Shown here: positions 21,523-26,040 of the stretch, in pieces
How the letters are laid out: every line of letters starts with the position of its first letter
Position numbering within the stretch: the first letter of the stretch is position 1
Origin: a virus
IMG/VR virus record: IMGVR_UViG_3300005466_000066
Span: 1-26,040 of that record
Direction: 5' to 3' (one strand)
Length of the DNA stretch: 26,040 nt
Translations under genes and position numbers: made by a program
The notes under the pieces: generated by a model
Told to the model about the DNA's origin: nothing
Databases searched by the model: none
Seen by the model: only the letters and a program-made list of their open reading frames with translations

Positions 21523-22428
21523 CTATGCAGCCTCCTTCATGAGTTCATCCCATGCACCGCTGACGAGCTGCGAACGAACAGCAGCCTCACGACCAAGCAT
21601 TGTGGTCGCAGCGTGGTCGTTGCCAGTCTTGCGAAGGGTGAAGTCACCGTCCGCGTGCGATGCGTAGTATGTCAGAGCGGAGTACAGCGCCCAGAAGTTG
21701 GTGCCGCCGCGTGACTTCTGCTCGATCAAGTACTGACGATACAACTTCGCGCCGAGACGATCGCCAAACTTCTCGTTCAGCCACTTGATCACCTTCTCGT
21801 CGTCCTTGATGGTGGTCTGCCGCATCTCGGTCCATAGTTCGCGATCCTTCCAGAACACGTCGATGGATTTGCGGACTTGATCACCAAACTTGGCGAGCTG
21901 CAAGCCCGTTGTGTGTCGTCCGTACTCACGAGTGTACTCGCCGCGTATGACTCCGTTCATACAGAAGAAGTCGATAGCGCCGGCGATCACCTTGATGGCA
22001 CTGCCGCCGAAGCCATTGAGCGCAATGATGCGGAAGCAAATCTTGTCGCGCTCCGGACTGTCGACCTTGATGTCGGGAAAGCGATACTCACGGATACATG
22101 TGCGCCCTTCGTACGCGATCTGCTCGAAGATTTCCGCGTTGTCGAATGCTTGCGTACCGACGCCTTCGCAGATGTTGCGGTCGATCTGTTCGAACAGGTC
22201 TTTGTTCTGCACGACCTTGTACGAGTCCTGCACGACGTTGAGGCAGACAGGCTGACCGTCTTTCATACGTACGAGCGCCTTGTGTCCGCTGTTGTTGTAC
22301 TTCGTGCCAGTCGCGCCCTCATACCAGAGCGGACGCTCATAGGCAACGAAATCGAGCGGCGACGGCTTGGACGGCGCGGTCTGCCGTAGTGGACGGTGTG
22401 CTACACCGAGAGAGACAACGTTCGTCAT
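21523..22428 (-). CDS. DUF932-family protein
   Basis: 301 aa starting at 22428 behind GAGGTGAAGTAAC. The sequence has the features of DUF932 phage and plasmid proteins: a N-terminal region with Gln-Asp-Ser-Tyr-Lys-Val-Val-Gln-Asn-Lys, a central Phe-Arg-Ile-Ile-Ala-Leu-Asn-Gly-Phe-Gly-Gly-Ser, then Phe-Phe-Cys-Met-Asn-Gly-Val, and a late Asn-Phe-Trp-Ala-Leu-Tyr-Ser-Ala-Leu-Thr-Tyr-Tyr-Ala-Ser-His segment. Members are widespread on phages and plasmids, often early-expressed, and have no settled function. Length is near the family norm. One base separates it from the upstream stop. Confidence 0.82.
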   Translation of the reverse strand: MTNVVSLGVAHRPLRQTAPSKPSPLDFVAYERPLWYEGATGTKYNNSGHKALVRMKDGQPVCLNVVQDSYKVVQNKDLFEQIDRNICEGVGTQAFDNAEIFEQIAYEGRTCIREYRFPDIKVDSPERDKICFRIIALNGFGGSAIKVIAGAIDFFCMNGVIRGEYTREYGRHTTGLQLAKFGDQVRKSIDVFWKDRELWTEMRQTTIKDDEKVIKWLNEKFGDRLGAKLYRQYLIEQKSRGGTNFWALYSALTYYASHADGDFTLRKTGNDHAATTMLGREAAVRSQLVSGAWDELMKEAA

Positions 22429-22429
22429 G

Positions 22430-22798
22430 TTACTTCACCTCTTTGATTGTCGGCAGCTCGATCTCTACGAAGCCGAGACCACCGATGAATGTCACTTCCT
22501 GCGTCTTGAACTTGTGGTTCGGCAGGCCGAGCTGCTTCGGATACACACCAGCAACACAGTTGTTCCCTCTGCGCGTCAGTGCGTAGCCGTCGTCTGCTGC
22601 TACAAGACGGATCAAGCCTACATCACGCCCTGTGCCGAGCATGAGCTTGACCTTCGTAGTACCACGAAGATGTGCGTCAACGACATCCGCTGAAAGAGAG
22701 ACGCGGACATTCCTGCCGTTGTTGTTGGTCATCGTGATGCGCTGCTTTGACTTAACATGTGGGCTGAATGAGCCCTTCTTCACTTCCTCGAAACTCAT
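22430..22798 (-). CDS. Hypothetical protein (122 aa)
   Basis: Starts at 22798 behind GAAAGGATCCGACAC, overlapping the upstream TGA by 4 nt. It is beta-rich and basic in the first half (Lys-Ser-Lys-Gln-Arg-Ile-Thr-Met, Asn-Val-Arg-Val-Ser-Leu-Ser), with Leu-Met-Leu-Gly-Thr-Gly-Arg-Asp-Val-Gly-Leu-Ile and a C-terminal Glu-Ile-Glu-Leu-Pro. It is co-translated with DUF932. No family recognised. Confidence 0.72.
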   Translation of the reverse strand: MSFEEVKKGSFSPHVKSKQRITMTNNNGRNVRVSLSADVVDAHLRGTTKVKLMLGTGRDVGLIRLVAADDGYALTRRGNNCVAGVYPKQLGLPNHKFKTQEVTFIGGLGFVEIELPTIKEVK

Positions 22799-23034
22799 GT
22801 GTCGGATCCTTTCACATGTATGATGTCTTCGTGTCCGTCGTCGTAGATGGTGACACGATCGATACTTCCATCATCTTGTAACGACAAGTATGTACCCTGC
22901 CACTGTGAGTAGGGCAGGGATTGATTACGCACGGCTGTCCAAACATGCCAACAGCCGCGCCCCCGAAAGAGCGCGGCTAGTCGTGTGCCGATTGGAAGCC
23001 CGATGCGATCACGTATCAGGTCCAAGTAGTTCAT
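22795..23034 (-). CDS. Small hypothetical protein (79 aa)
   Basis: Starts at 23034, just after the upstream TAA. The ribosome site is weak, so coupling is likely. An N-terminal amphipathic helix is followed by Gly-Cys-Trp-His-Val-Trp-Thr-Ala and beta strands with Thr-Tyr-Leu-Ser-Leu and Val-Thr-Ile-Tyr. Four-base ATGA overlap with the following gene. Function unknown. Confidence 0.65.
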   Translation of the reverse strand: MNYLDLIRDRIGLPIGTRLAALFRGRGCWHVWTAVRNQSLPYSQWQGTYLSLQDDGSIDRVTIYDDGHEDIIHVKGSDT

Positions 23035-23037
23035 CAG

Positions 23038-23505
23038 TTACTCGCCTGAGTCGTCGAAGTCCGGCATCTCGAAGGTCGCCTCGTCAATCGACTCAGCCCA
23101 CTTGGCGATCTGAGCGAAGTCGTACTTACAAGTGTCATTCAGCTCGATCGCCTTCGACAAGAAACCGGGGCGGATGTTCAGCTTGGCCGCGATTAGATCG
23201 GGGATGCTGCCCGTCGTGACACAGTACTCGATATGACTGGAAGTATCATGCATGAATGCACGACGCCCATCAGTTGTGTGATCACGCTTCTCGTACTTGA
23301 GTTTCGTCGCGGCCAACATCTCTTCCCACTTGTCATGGAACTGTTTGTCCATGACCTCGCAGAACACACCGAGACAACAGAACCTCTCGTGAGTTTGTTC
23401 CTCCTCTGGATAATCTACTCCTATACTCGCGAGCGTGTTTCTGGCTTGTCGGTATTCCCCACTGCGTAGTGCAGTGAGCCATGCAGTCTTGTATTGCGTG
23501 TCCAT
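23038..23505 (-). CDS. Hypothetical phage protein (155 aa) with CCLGV motif
   Basis: Start at 23505 preferred (GGAGAGAAGTGAA upstream); a GTG at 23520 is possible. It begins with Trp-Leu-Thr-Ala-Leu-Arg-Ser-Gly-Glu-Tyr-Arg-Gln-Ala-Arg, and has Phe-Cys-Cys-Leu-Gly-Val-Phe-Cys-Glu-Val near 43-52 and Leu-Asn-Asp-x-Asp-like and Phe-Ala-Gln-Ile-Ala-Lys-Trp segments near the end. This Trp-x2-Ala-Leu-Arg-Ser-Gly / Cys-Cys-Leu-Gly-Val pattern recurs in many phage early proteins of unknown function. The C-terminus is acidic. Confidence 0.75.
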   Translation of the reverse strand: MDTQYKTAWLTALRSGEYRQARNTLASIGVDYPEEEQTHERFCCLGVFCEVMDKQFHDKWEEMLAATKLKYEKRDHTTDGRRAFMHDTSSHIEYCVTTGSIPDLIAAKLNIRPGFLSKAIELNDTCKYDFAQIAKWAESIDEATFEMPDFDDSGE

Positions 23506-23506
23506 T

Positions 23507-23587
23507 TCACTTCTCTCCACGTTGTGCTCTGCTGATTGCTATCAGCGCGGCTTCCCAAATGTCGTAGCAGTTGCCGGGGCCAGTCAT
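23507..23587 (-). CDS. Tiny ORF (26 aa) in the overlapping chain
   Basis: ATG at 23587 overlaps the upstream TGA by 4 nt (ATGA), and its own TGA ends 1 nt before the next ATG at 23505. The peptide reads Met-Thr-Gly-Pro-Gly-Asn-Cys-Tyr-Asp-Ile-Trp-Glu-Ala-Ala-Leu and ends basic. Its last codons supply the GGAG ribosome site for the next gene, so it may serve translational relay as much as encode a product. Real as a reading frame, uncertain as a protein. Confidence 0.45.
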   Translation of the reverse strand: MTGPGNCYDIWEAALIAISRAQRGEK

Positions 23588-23763
23588 GCGTCTCTCCCCA
23601 ACATCTTGCGTGTGAGGTGTATCTTCTTGAGTATGATACGGCCGCGAGTTTCCAACATCTCGCGCTCCATATGTATTTGTCTGAGCTGCAAGCGCAACTC
23701 TGCCAATCGAGTGAGCAAGTTATCGCGATTGGACTCATCGATCATTCTGTCGATGGGGTTCAT
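23584..23763 (-). CDS. Small coiled-coil protein (59 aa)
   Basis: Starts at 23763, 4 nt after the upstream 28-aa gene's stop, with GTGAAGCC as a weak ribosome site. The whole sequence is an Arg/Leu/Glu-rich amphipathic helix (Leu-Ala-Glu-Leu-Arg-Leu-Gln-Leu-Arg, Met-Glu-Arg-Glu-Met-Leu-Glu). It ends in an ATGA overlap with the following tiny ORF. The heptad pattern and gapless packing support a real gene. It resembles in style the 60-aa protein at 21203-21385. Confidence 0.6.
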   Translation of the reverse strand: MNPIDRMIDESNRDNLLTRLAELRLQLRQIHMEREMLETRGRIILKKIHLTRKMLGRDA

Positions 23764-23767
23764 GGCT

Positions 23768-23854
23768 TCACCACACGATGTAGGCGACGTACGCAGTGTA
23801 CGCGATGCCGATCCAGCAGCAGATGTCGATGATGTTGTGGCCGACGCGGTTCAT
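23768..23854 (-). CDS. Tiny membrane peptide (28 aa)
   Basis: ATG at 23854 overlaps the upstream TGA by 4 nt, and the stop is at 23770-23768. After eight polar residues the remainder is one hydrophobic segment rich in Ile, Cys, Trp, Ala, Tyr and Val, ending Ile-Val-Trp. That is enough for a single membrane span. GAGG lies about 10 nt upstream. Tiny hydrophobic early phage peptides can act on host membrane proteins, but no specific role is visible. Confidence 0.55.
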   Translation of the reverse strand: MNRVGHNIIDICCWIGIAYTAYVAYIVW

Positions 23855-24162
23855 TTCAGTACGTCCTCGTATTCCTTGTTGAGCGCGTTGAGTTTGACTG
23901 CATATGCAGCTCGACGCTCCAACACGTTGTCGATGGTGGTGAGTGTCACGTCGATATCTTTCACCTGCACGATAGTTGGCGGGACGACACCCTTGAACAC
24001 ACCCGACTCGATGTACATCGCCGCAGAGAGTGGAGTTACGAATTTATGCGCCTGCAAGAACGAGACTTCATGTGGATAACCACTGTCGATAGCTACCCAC
24101 TTCTGTCCACCGTACCACAAGTATACCTGTCCCGGTGTGACCTTGATCTGGTGCGTAGTCAT
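23851..24162 (-). CDS. Hypothetical protein (103 aa)
   Basis: Start at 24162 (CAGGTGATCAA upstream) overlaps the upstream TGA by 4 nt; the longer frame to 24219 is unsupported. N-terminal beta-rich part with Gly-Gln-Val-Tyr-Leu-Trp-Tyr and Lys-Trp-Val-Ala-Ile-Asp, a middle with Ile-Val-Gln-Val-Lys-Asp-Ile, and a C-terminal helix with Leu-Glu-Arg-Arg-Ala-Ala-Tyr-Ala-Val-Lys. Unknown function. Confidence 0.7.
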   Translation of the reverse strand: MTTHQIKVTPGQVYLWYGGQKWVAIDSGYPHEVSFLQAHKFVTPLSAAMYIESGVFKGVVPPTIVQVKDIDVTLTTIDNVLERRAAYAVKLNALNKEYEDVLK

Positions 24163-24440
24163 TTGATCACCTGTCCCTTCAAGAACGGTTGCAAGTGTTG
24201 ATGTGGAACGAGGAACCAACGCAGCGGCCCTTGAGCAAGCGCATTGACCTCAATCATGGTGATGTAGTCCACACATATGATGGCTTCTGGCCCGTATGGA
24301 CGTTTGACAGTGGCGACCCATACGCCATTGTCAGTCTTGTTGCTCTCAGGGCGTGTCGTGCGTACCTCAAGAGCGTAGCGCAGCAGGAATTCCAATATGC
24401 TGCCGTGCTTGGGGCGGACTGTGTAACGGAGGCGTGTCAC
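24159..24440 (-). CDS. Hypothetical protein (93 aa, GTG start)
   Basis: GTG at 24440 shares GTGA with the stop of the 42-aa gene, and GGAG lies 8 nt upstream. A GTG two codons earlier is too close to the ribosome site. The N-terminus is basic, followed by a helix Ser-Ile-Leu-Glu-Phe-Leu-Leu-Arg-Tyr-Ala-Leu, then strands with Val-Trp-Val-Ala-Thr-Val and Ala-Ile-Ile-Cys-Val-Asp-Tyr-Ile-Thr. No family recognised. Confidence 0.65.
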   Translation of the reverse strand: MTRLRYTVRPKHGSILEFLLRYALEVRTTRPESNKTDNGVWVATVKRPYGPEAIICVDYITMIEVNALAQGPLRWFLVPHQHLQPFLKGQVIK

Positions 24441-24565
24441 TTGCACTTCTCCTGCACAATAGCCTCGATGCGCTGACGCTCTGCGTTCTCGTGAGCGGGT
24501 GCAAGCACGAACCAACCAAAGAGAGCGCACACACCCCAGAATATCAGTATGTGTTTGTTGCTCAT
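24437..24565 (-). CDS. Small exported or membrane protein (42 aa)
   Basis: ATG at 24565 overlaps the upstream TGA by 4 nt, and its TGA overlaps the next GTG by 4 nt. Residues 5-22 form a hydrophobic helix (Ile-Leu-Ile-Phe-Trp-Gly-Val-Cys-Ala-Leu-Phe-Gly-Trp-Phe-Val-Leu) after a Lys-His start, then Ala-Pro-Ala, then a charged tail with one Cys near the end. It could be a signal-anchored peptide or have a cleaved signal sequence. Role unknown. Confidence 0.62.
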   Translation of the reverse strand: MSNKHILIFWGVCALFGWFVLAPAHENAERQRIEAIVQEKCK

Positions 24566-24753
24566 GACCGCACCCGCTTGATTTTACGCACACGTACGGT
24601 GCCGGTCACTGCATCGTTGCGCACAGTAGCGAGCGCCATCTTACGCGCCTCATCGGGATCGCTAGCCGTGCATGTGATGGTGTGATCGATTTCGAATTGA
24701 GGCGTGTTCTTGTTCACATATGAGAAGTGAACTCTGAAGATTGGCTTTGTCAT
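24562..24753 (-). CDS. Small hypothetical protein (63 aa)
   Basis: Starts at 24753 behind GGAGCGTGAG, one base after the upstream TGA. A beta strand (Phe-Arg-Val-His-Phe-Ser-Tyr-Val) precedes a helix beginning Asp-Pro-Asp-Glu-Ala-Arg-Lys-Met-Ala-Leu. The C-terminus is strongly basic (Val-Arg-Val-Arg-Lys-Ile-Lys-Arg-Val-Arg), which hints at nucleic-acid contact. Unknown family. Confidence 0.68.
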   Translation of the reverse strand: MTKPIFRVHFSYVNKNTPQFEIDHTITCTASDPDEARKMALATVRNDAVTGTVRVRKIKRVRS

Positions 24754-24754
24754 C

Positions 24755-25003
24755 TCACGCTCCCTCAGTCTCGGTGACGATGTAGCCGCAGAACAGGAGC
24801 TGATCGATCGCAGTGTCGAACTTCTTGAATACGTATTCGAGCTGCTTCCGTGAGTCAGCCTTGTCCTCGTACTTGGTGCATGTGTTGATCAAACGCACCG
24901 CACTGGCGACAGCACAATTCGGATCGTTGCTCAGCCTCGCATGTACGAACGCGAGCTGTGCTCGTAGCTTCGCATCGTGCAGCATTCTCATTCCCGTACG
25001 CAT
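24755..25003 (-). CDS. Hypothetical protein (82 aa), first gene of the early operon
   Basis: The frame is open to 25105, but that would place the start upstream of the -10 box. The ATG at 25003, preceded by TATGGAGATTACAC, is consistent with transcription from about 25066. The protein is helical: Leu-Arg-Ala-Gln-Leu-Ala-Phe-Val-His-Ala, Ser-Ala-Val-Arg-Leu-Ile-Asn-Thr-Cys, a Lys/Asp-rich middle, and a C-terminal helix with Leu-Leu-Phe-Cys-Gly-Tyr-Ile-Val. As first gene after a strong promoter it should be abundant early. No family recognised. Confidence 0.68.
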   Translation of the reverse strand: MRTGMRMLHDAKLRAQLAFVHARLSNDPNCAVASAVRLINTCTKYEDKADSRKQLEYVFKKFDTAIDQLLFCGYIVTETEGA

Positions 25004-25072
25004 GTGTAATCTCCATATGTGTGAATGCCCAAAGTCGAGAGCGTGTGAGTAGTACTCTTCACGCCCATTGTT

Positions 25073-25101
25073 AGTATAGCATAAGTTGTAGCAGTTGTCA
25101 A
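25073..25101 (-). promoter_or_regulatory. Consensus sigma-70 early promoter
   Basis: On the minus strand TTGACA (25101-25096) and TATACT (25078-25073) are separated by exactly 17 bp. The -35 is perfect and the -10 matches 5 of 6. Predicted start about 25066, giving a 60-nt leader to the ATG at 25003. It shares the extended -35 context (C-TTGACA-A) with the promoter at 17557-17585. It should drive the leftward early operon with host RNA polymerase. Confidence 0.9.
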
Positions 25102-25247
25102 GCAATCAGTGTAGCATTTGGGAGCGGCGCGTAGCGTACGCCTGCACTCATGTTGCTTCCACACATATGTTGTCGACTCATCGTGCGTCCTACATGTCAC
25201 CGCGCTAGGTATGTTGTTGTTTGGACGACGCGGTAGCGCACACGAAT

Positions 25248-25291
25248 AAGGGCCATGCATACATGTGTGTACACATGCATACATGGCCCTT
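25248..25291. repeat. 44-bp near-perfect palindrome
   Basis: The sequence is symmetric around 25269/25270 with only two mismatched pairs and a central G-T. The outer arms AAGGGCCATG (25248-25257) and CATGGCCCTT (25282-25291) are perfect. It also contains a 12-bp direct repeat, CATGCATACATG, at 25254-25265 and 25274-25285. On the + strand it is followed by TTTATTT and on the - strand by TTATT, so it could be a bidirectional terminator. An operator, RNase III-type processing site or origin element is also possible. Confidence 0.75.
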
Positions 25292-25303
25292 TATTTCAGG
25301 CAC

Positions 25304-25337
25304 AAAAAAACCCCCGAACCTTTCGGCTCGGGGGTTT
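25304..25337 (-). terminator. Strong intrinsic terminator
   Basis: On the minus strand a 13-bp stem (AAACCCCCGAGCC / GGTTCGGGGGTTT, one G-T wobble) closes on a GAAA tetraloop (25324-25321) and runs into seven consecutive T. It lies 17 nt after the stop of the gene at 25355. This is a textbook factor-independent terminator and the only one of this quality in the window. Confidence 0.95.
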
Positions 25338-25354
25338 GTGGTGGTGAGCTGCGA

Positions 25355-26040
25355 TCACGCGGCCTTGGTAACGGTGCGGTGACCAGCGGGAGCACGCGGC
25401 TTGCGCACTGCGGCGGGTTTGCCGTCATCGATGCGTACGCCCTGTAGCGCGTCAGACTTGCGCAGGAAGTCAACGATGTCGGAAACGTTGATCACGCCGT
25501 CACTGGCGAAGCGAGCGCGGGCGAACAGCGCCAGCGTCTTTTCGAAGTCGGGCGTCACCGAGACGTTGGCGCGGTCGGTGTCGGGCATGGCAGATACCGT
25601 CTCGGCCAACATCAGCGCCGTCTTCGAAACGGTATCCTTGGTATCCGTGGTGACGGCCGTGCCCGCGCCCGACTTGGCAGCAGTCGCTTTCTTGTCGAGA
25701 CCGCGCGAGATGGTCAGAGCGTGGCCGGAATTGTAGACGTTGGCGCGGGTATACAGATCGGTCTCACCGACCGCGACTTTCACGTCGGCCTCATCGATGT
25801 CACGCGTTGCACGCATCGTGACAGCGTTGCCGTTCAGCTTGGTGACGATGAAGCCGCCGGACTTCAGGAAGTACGCGCAGCGCAGCGCACGTTCGAACAT
25901 GCTGAGAGTTGCGCTGATAGCCTTCGCCATGGTCTCGGCCTCTGCGACTTTCTGATATTGAGCCATGGACTTCGCGGACTTCGCCTTGGGCGCGGCCTTA
26001 TGAGCCTTCACCTTGTCAGCGAACGCAGTCGAGTGCGCGG
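25355..26040 (-). CDS. Ala/Lys-rich hypothetical protein (partial, 5' end outside window)
   Basis: The frame is open to the right edge. A GTG at 26011 is an internal candidate start, but codons upstream (Ala-His-Ser-Thr-Ala-Phe-Ala-Asp-Lys) read in frame, so the gene probably begins beyond 26040. The visible N-terminal part is Lys/Ala-rich (Ala-Pro-Lys-Ala-Lys-Ser-Ala-Lys), followed by helices with Ala-Glu-Thr-Met-Ala-Lys and a beta segment with Asn-Ala-Val-Thr-Met-Arg-Ala-Thr. Later come a helical Phe-Glu-Lys-Thr-Leu-Ala-Leu-Phe-Ala-Arg domain and a basic tail (Arg-Lys-Pro-Arg-Ala-Pro). The basic ends suggest DNA binding. It forms its own unit, closed by the strong terminator. No family recognised. 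Confidence 0.72.
   Translation of the reverse strand, partial: AHSTAFADKVKAHKAAPKAKSAKSMAQYQKVAEAETMAKAISATLSMFERALRCAYFLKSGGFIVTKLNGNAVTMRATRDIDEADVKVAVGETDLYTRANVYNSGHALTISRGLDKKATAAKSGAGTAVTTDTKDTVSKTALMLAETVSAMPDTDRANVSVTPDFEKTLALFARARFASDGVINVSDIVDFLRKSDALQGVRIDDGKPAAVRKPRAPAGHRTVTKAA

Larger units (their letters stand above)
25004..25354. other. 351-bp non-coding regulatory block
   Basis: No credible gene is seen here. From right to left it holds an intrinsic terminator (25304-25337), a 44-bp near-perfect palindrome (25248-25291), about 150 bp of unassigned sequence with an ACATATGT at 25160-25167, the sigma-70 promoter (25073-25101) and the leader of the first early gene. The short frames that cross it have no ribosome sites and odd Cys/Thr/His-rich composition. 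Confidence 0.7.

Noticed and set aside
23421-23738. Minus-strand frame of 105 codons
   Set aside because: It overlaps three better-supported, ATGA-linked small frames and has Trp/Cys/Ser-rich shadow-like composition.
24988-25284. Minus-strand frame of 98 codons across the non-coding block
   Set aside because: Cys/Thr/His-rich composition caused by the palindrome, no ribosome site, and it crosses the promoter.
6437-26040. CRISPR array, tRNA genes or integrase/attachment sites
   Set aside because: No evenly spaced direct repeats, cloverleaf-like segment with T-loop consensus, or recombinase motif was seen on either strand.

Overview
This window is part of the genome of a tailed bacteriophage (Caudoviricetes), most likely a lytic podovirus-type phage of a Gram-negative bacterium. 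Three virion (ejection-type) protein genes lie on one strand. A dense leftward array of replication, recombination, nucleotide-metabolism and small early genes lies on the other. Genes are packed with ATGA, GTGA and TAATG overlaps, nearly all have GGAG/AGGAG ribosome binding sites, and the two clear promoters are bacterial sigma-70 type. No rRNA, tRNA, CRISPR, insertion sequence, integrase or phage RNA polymerase gene was seen. I could not assign a genus or host from sequence alone.

Region 1 (1-6436, + strand, late): the last codons of an upstream gene, a 335-aa internal virion-like protein, a 449-aa virion protein with a lytic transglycosylase domain, and a 1353-aa giant virion protein. A perfect hairpin spans the two convergent stop codons at 6434-6439.

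Region 2 (6437-17428, - strand): replication and recombination. In transcription order it carries a coiled-coil pair, a Cas4/RecB-like PD-(D/E)XK nuclease with a 4-Cys cluster, three small unknown proteins, a Sak4-like RecA-fold ATPase, a 99-aa unknown, a DUF669-like protein (putative ssDNA-binding), a small basic protein, a ribbon-helix-helix protein, a RecD/Dda-like helicase, an NrdR-type zinc ribbon, a deoxynucleoside monophosphate kinase-like protein, a UDG-domain/family A DNA polymerase fusion, two small proteins, a MazG-like pyrophosphohydrolase and a terminal unknown. The set suggests recombination-linked DNA replication plus control of the nucleotide pool. It starts from a consensus promoter at 17557-17585, followed by an unusually structured 5' leader RNA.

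Region 3 (17582-25003, - strand): early or accessory genes, mostly unknown. They include an HNH endonuclease with a helix-turn-helix tail, a GHKL-like ATPase whose motifs appear in permuted order, a very acidic protein, a DUF932 protein, and a chain of tiny overlapping genes, several of them membrane peptides. This operon starts from a second consensus sigma-70 promoter at 25073-25101.

Region 4 (25004-26040): a 351-bp non-coding block with that promoter, a 44-bp near-perfect palindrome and a textbook intrinsic terminator, then an Ala/Lys-rich leftward gene that runs off the right edge of the window.
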